A stretch of DNA of 7,062 nucleotides from JBLIKP01 sp047635375 (GTDB lineage Bacteria; Bacteroidota; Bacteroidia; Sphingobacteriales; Sphingobacteriaceae). The translations under genes were made by a program, and so were the position numbers. Shown here one piece after another: positions 6,184 through 7,062 of this stretch. Positions within the stretch are counted from its first letter, which is position 1; every line of letters starts with the position of its first letter. The DNA is taken from positions 1 to 7,062 of the forward strand of contig JBLIKP010000106.1 in assembly GCA_047635375.1 (NCBI GenBank), given 5' to 3'. The notes below the pieces were generated by a model, which made no database searches, had not been told where the DNA came from, and worked only from the letters and a program-made list of their open reading frames with translations.

Positions 6184-6347
6184 GATTTTAAAACGCAATT
6201 TGTCAGCCAAAAGTAAGGCTTCCCCGCAACCCAAGAGCGATAGCCTATAGGTTTTTTTATAATTTATTTTGCGGAAAACATTATCCTTATCTATCCCATC
6301 CTTCATCTTAAGGGTTGTTTGCGCAATCCGCGCGCGCCTCCCTTTCA

Positions 6348-6377
6348 GGACAAATGAGCTTTTTAAAATAATGCCGG
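6348..6377. repeat. Short direct repeat, copy A
   Basis: GGACAAAT, five variable bases, then TTTTAAAATAATGCCGG. The same arrangement without gaps recurs at 6493-6522, 145 bp further on. Similarity continues weakly into an A-rich stretch ending in ATG in both copies. Confidence 0.7.
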
Positions 6378-6492
6378 TTAATAAAAAATGAGATTTTGGA
6401 TCTAATCTGGAATGGCTAATAGGTCAAAAATGGCAAAGCCAATAGTCTTAAATAAAGAAAGCCTAGCGCTGGCCAACGCAAATCTTACTTTG

Positions 6493-6522
6493 GGACAAAT
6501 TATAATTTTAAAATAATGCCGG
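6493..6522. repeat. Short direct repeat, copy B
   Basis: This is identical to copy A (6348-6377) over the first 8 and last 17 bases and differs in the five bases between. It overlaps the end of a 34-codon plus-strand frame (6412-6516) that I do not regard as an established gene. Confidence 0.7.
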
Positions 6523-6562
6523 ATGCCAGGAAAAAAATGTGGTTCTCATTCAGGCCGACATT

Positions 6563-6615
6563 AAAATAAAAAACCCTGAGTATTTGAAGGTGTTACACCG
6601 ACAAATTACTCAGGG
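6563..6615 (-). terminator. Long rho-independent terminator of the downstream type A sorting protein gene
   Basis: On the minus strand a 9-bp stem (CCCTGAGTA/TACTCAGGG), a 4-bp TTTG/CAAA stem after a one-base bulge, a 2x2 internal loop and a terminal GGTG-TTA-CACC hairpin stack into one rod (6574-6615). It is followed by TTTTTTATTTT (6563-6573). It starts 16 bp after the stop codon at 6632. No T-run follows on the plus strand. Confidence 0.88.
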
Positions 6616-6631
6616 ATATTAAAATTCATTA

Positions 6632-7062
6632 TTATTTAGAAACTACCTTCTGAGAGTACTTTCTTCCAGCTGCATCTTGAAGTTCCACAATTAAAACTCC
6701 TTTTTGCGCTAAAGAAATTTCATTTTCACCTTGATTCAAAACCAACGTTTGCCTTTGCCCAGCAATGTTGGTGATGGTGACATTTAATGGATAGGTTAAA
6801 TGCTTGTTGTAAAAATAAATTTTCTCTGTAGCAGGATTAGGGTATGTTTCTAGCCTCACTGGCAAAAATTTATCGTCCACATCCGTATAAAAAATTTGTG
6901 GAGTGAAGCGGTAAACTGTTCCAGAAGGAGGTATAGTATCCATATACCCTGGATTCACCGGAAACTCGTTAATTGAAGGAGATTTATACCCTCCTACTAA
7001 CCGGTAAGTAACTTTGTAACATTGCTCAGGCTTACCACAATTTACCGTTGAATAAAATGAAA
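6632..7062 (-). CDS. C-terminal fragment of a secreted protein with T9SS type A sorting domain (5' end outside window)
   Basis: The minus-strand frame is open from the right edge of the window to TAA 6632-6634, so about 143 codons of a longer gene are visible. The GTG at 6958 is internal: the frame continues upstream without a stop (for example CGKPEQCYKVTYRLVGGYKS). The last 80 or so residues form a type A sorting domain: LETYPNPATEKIYFY, LNVTITNIAGQ, the GVLIVELQDAAGRKYSQKVV strand pair and a terminal K. The protein should be exported by the T9SS. Upstream residues, including two cysteines and a TIPPSGTVYRFTP segment, do not show a recognisable catalytic domain. It is a different gene from the one at the left edge. 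Confidence 0.87.
   Translation of the reverse strand, partial: SFYSTVNCGKPEQCYKVTYRLVGGYKSPSINEFPVNPGYMDTIPPSGTVYRFTPQIFYTDVDDKFLPVRLETYPNPATEKIYFYNKHLTYPLNVTITNIAGQRQTLVLNQGENEISLAQKGVLIVELQDAAGRKYSQKVVSK

Larger units (their letters stand above)
5618..6631. other. Repeat-rich gene-poor region of about 1 kb
   Basis: No convincing protein gene or tRNA/rRNA is visible here. The stretch holds an inverted repeat and possible gene-end remnant next to the Crp/Fnr gene (5621-5692), two copies of a 134-bp hairpin-rich repeat, a 9-bp perfect inverted repeat between them, a GC-rich patch (CGCGCGCG near 6330-6337) and a shorter direct repeat near 6348 and 6493. The terminator of the following minus-strand gene ends it. 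Reading frames in the region are short, and differences between repeat copies are not of the kind that preserve a protein. Confidence 0.7.

Noticed and set aside
5618..6631. Insertion sequence or tRNA gene
   Set aside because: No transposase frame, no terminal inverted repeats with target duplication, and no cloverleaf fold were found.

Overview
The window looks like a chromosomal segment of a Bacteroidota bacterium, most likely a marine or free-living Flavobacteriia-type lineage. Three things point there. Three separate genes end in type IX secretion (T9SS) sorting domains, two of type A and one of type B. Two start regions carry the Bacteroidota -7 box TAnnTTTG. The genes lack clear Shine-Dalgarno sequences and the DNA is AT-rich. 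Genus and species cannot be read from this sequence.

Layout, left to right. Positions 1-309 (+) are the 3' end of a secreted T9SS type A protein, closed by a strong palindromic terminator. A minus-strand series follows: rlmG (488-1558, 23S rRNA guanine-N2 methyltransferase), a secreted multidomain PKD/Ig-like adhesin-type protein with a type B sorting domain (1657-3204, own promoter and terminator), and hutH (3366-4886, histidine ammonia-lyase). Divergent from hutH, with about 92 bp between the start codons, is a Crp/Fnr-family regulator (4979-5617, +). Then comes about 1 kb without a convincing gene (5618-6631). It holds two copies of a hairpin-rich repeat of about 134 bp, a shorter direct repeat, several inverted repeats and a possible gene-end remnant. 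The window closes with the 3' end of another T9SS type A protein (6632-7062, -), preceded in the DNA by an elaborate terminator hairpin.

How the genes relate. The minus-strand genes between 488 and 4886 point the same way, but terminator-like hairpins and internal promoters separate them, so they look like single transcription units rather than one operon. The hutH/Crp-Fnr divergent pair is the only arrangement that suggests a regulatory partnership, and that remains inference. No hutU, hutI or hutG is present in the window.

I found no clear undescribed multi-gene system. The best candidate for something not well described is the repeat-rich stretch 5618-6540. There a repeated unit forms three to four successive hairpins, one of them with REP-like architecture, and one copy abuts what may be the truncated tail of an outer-membrane-type gene.
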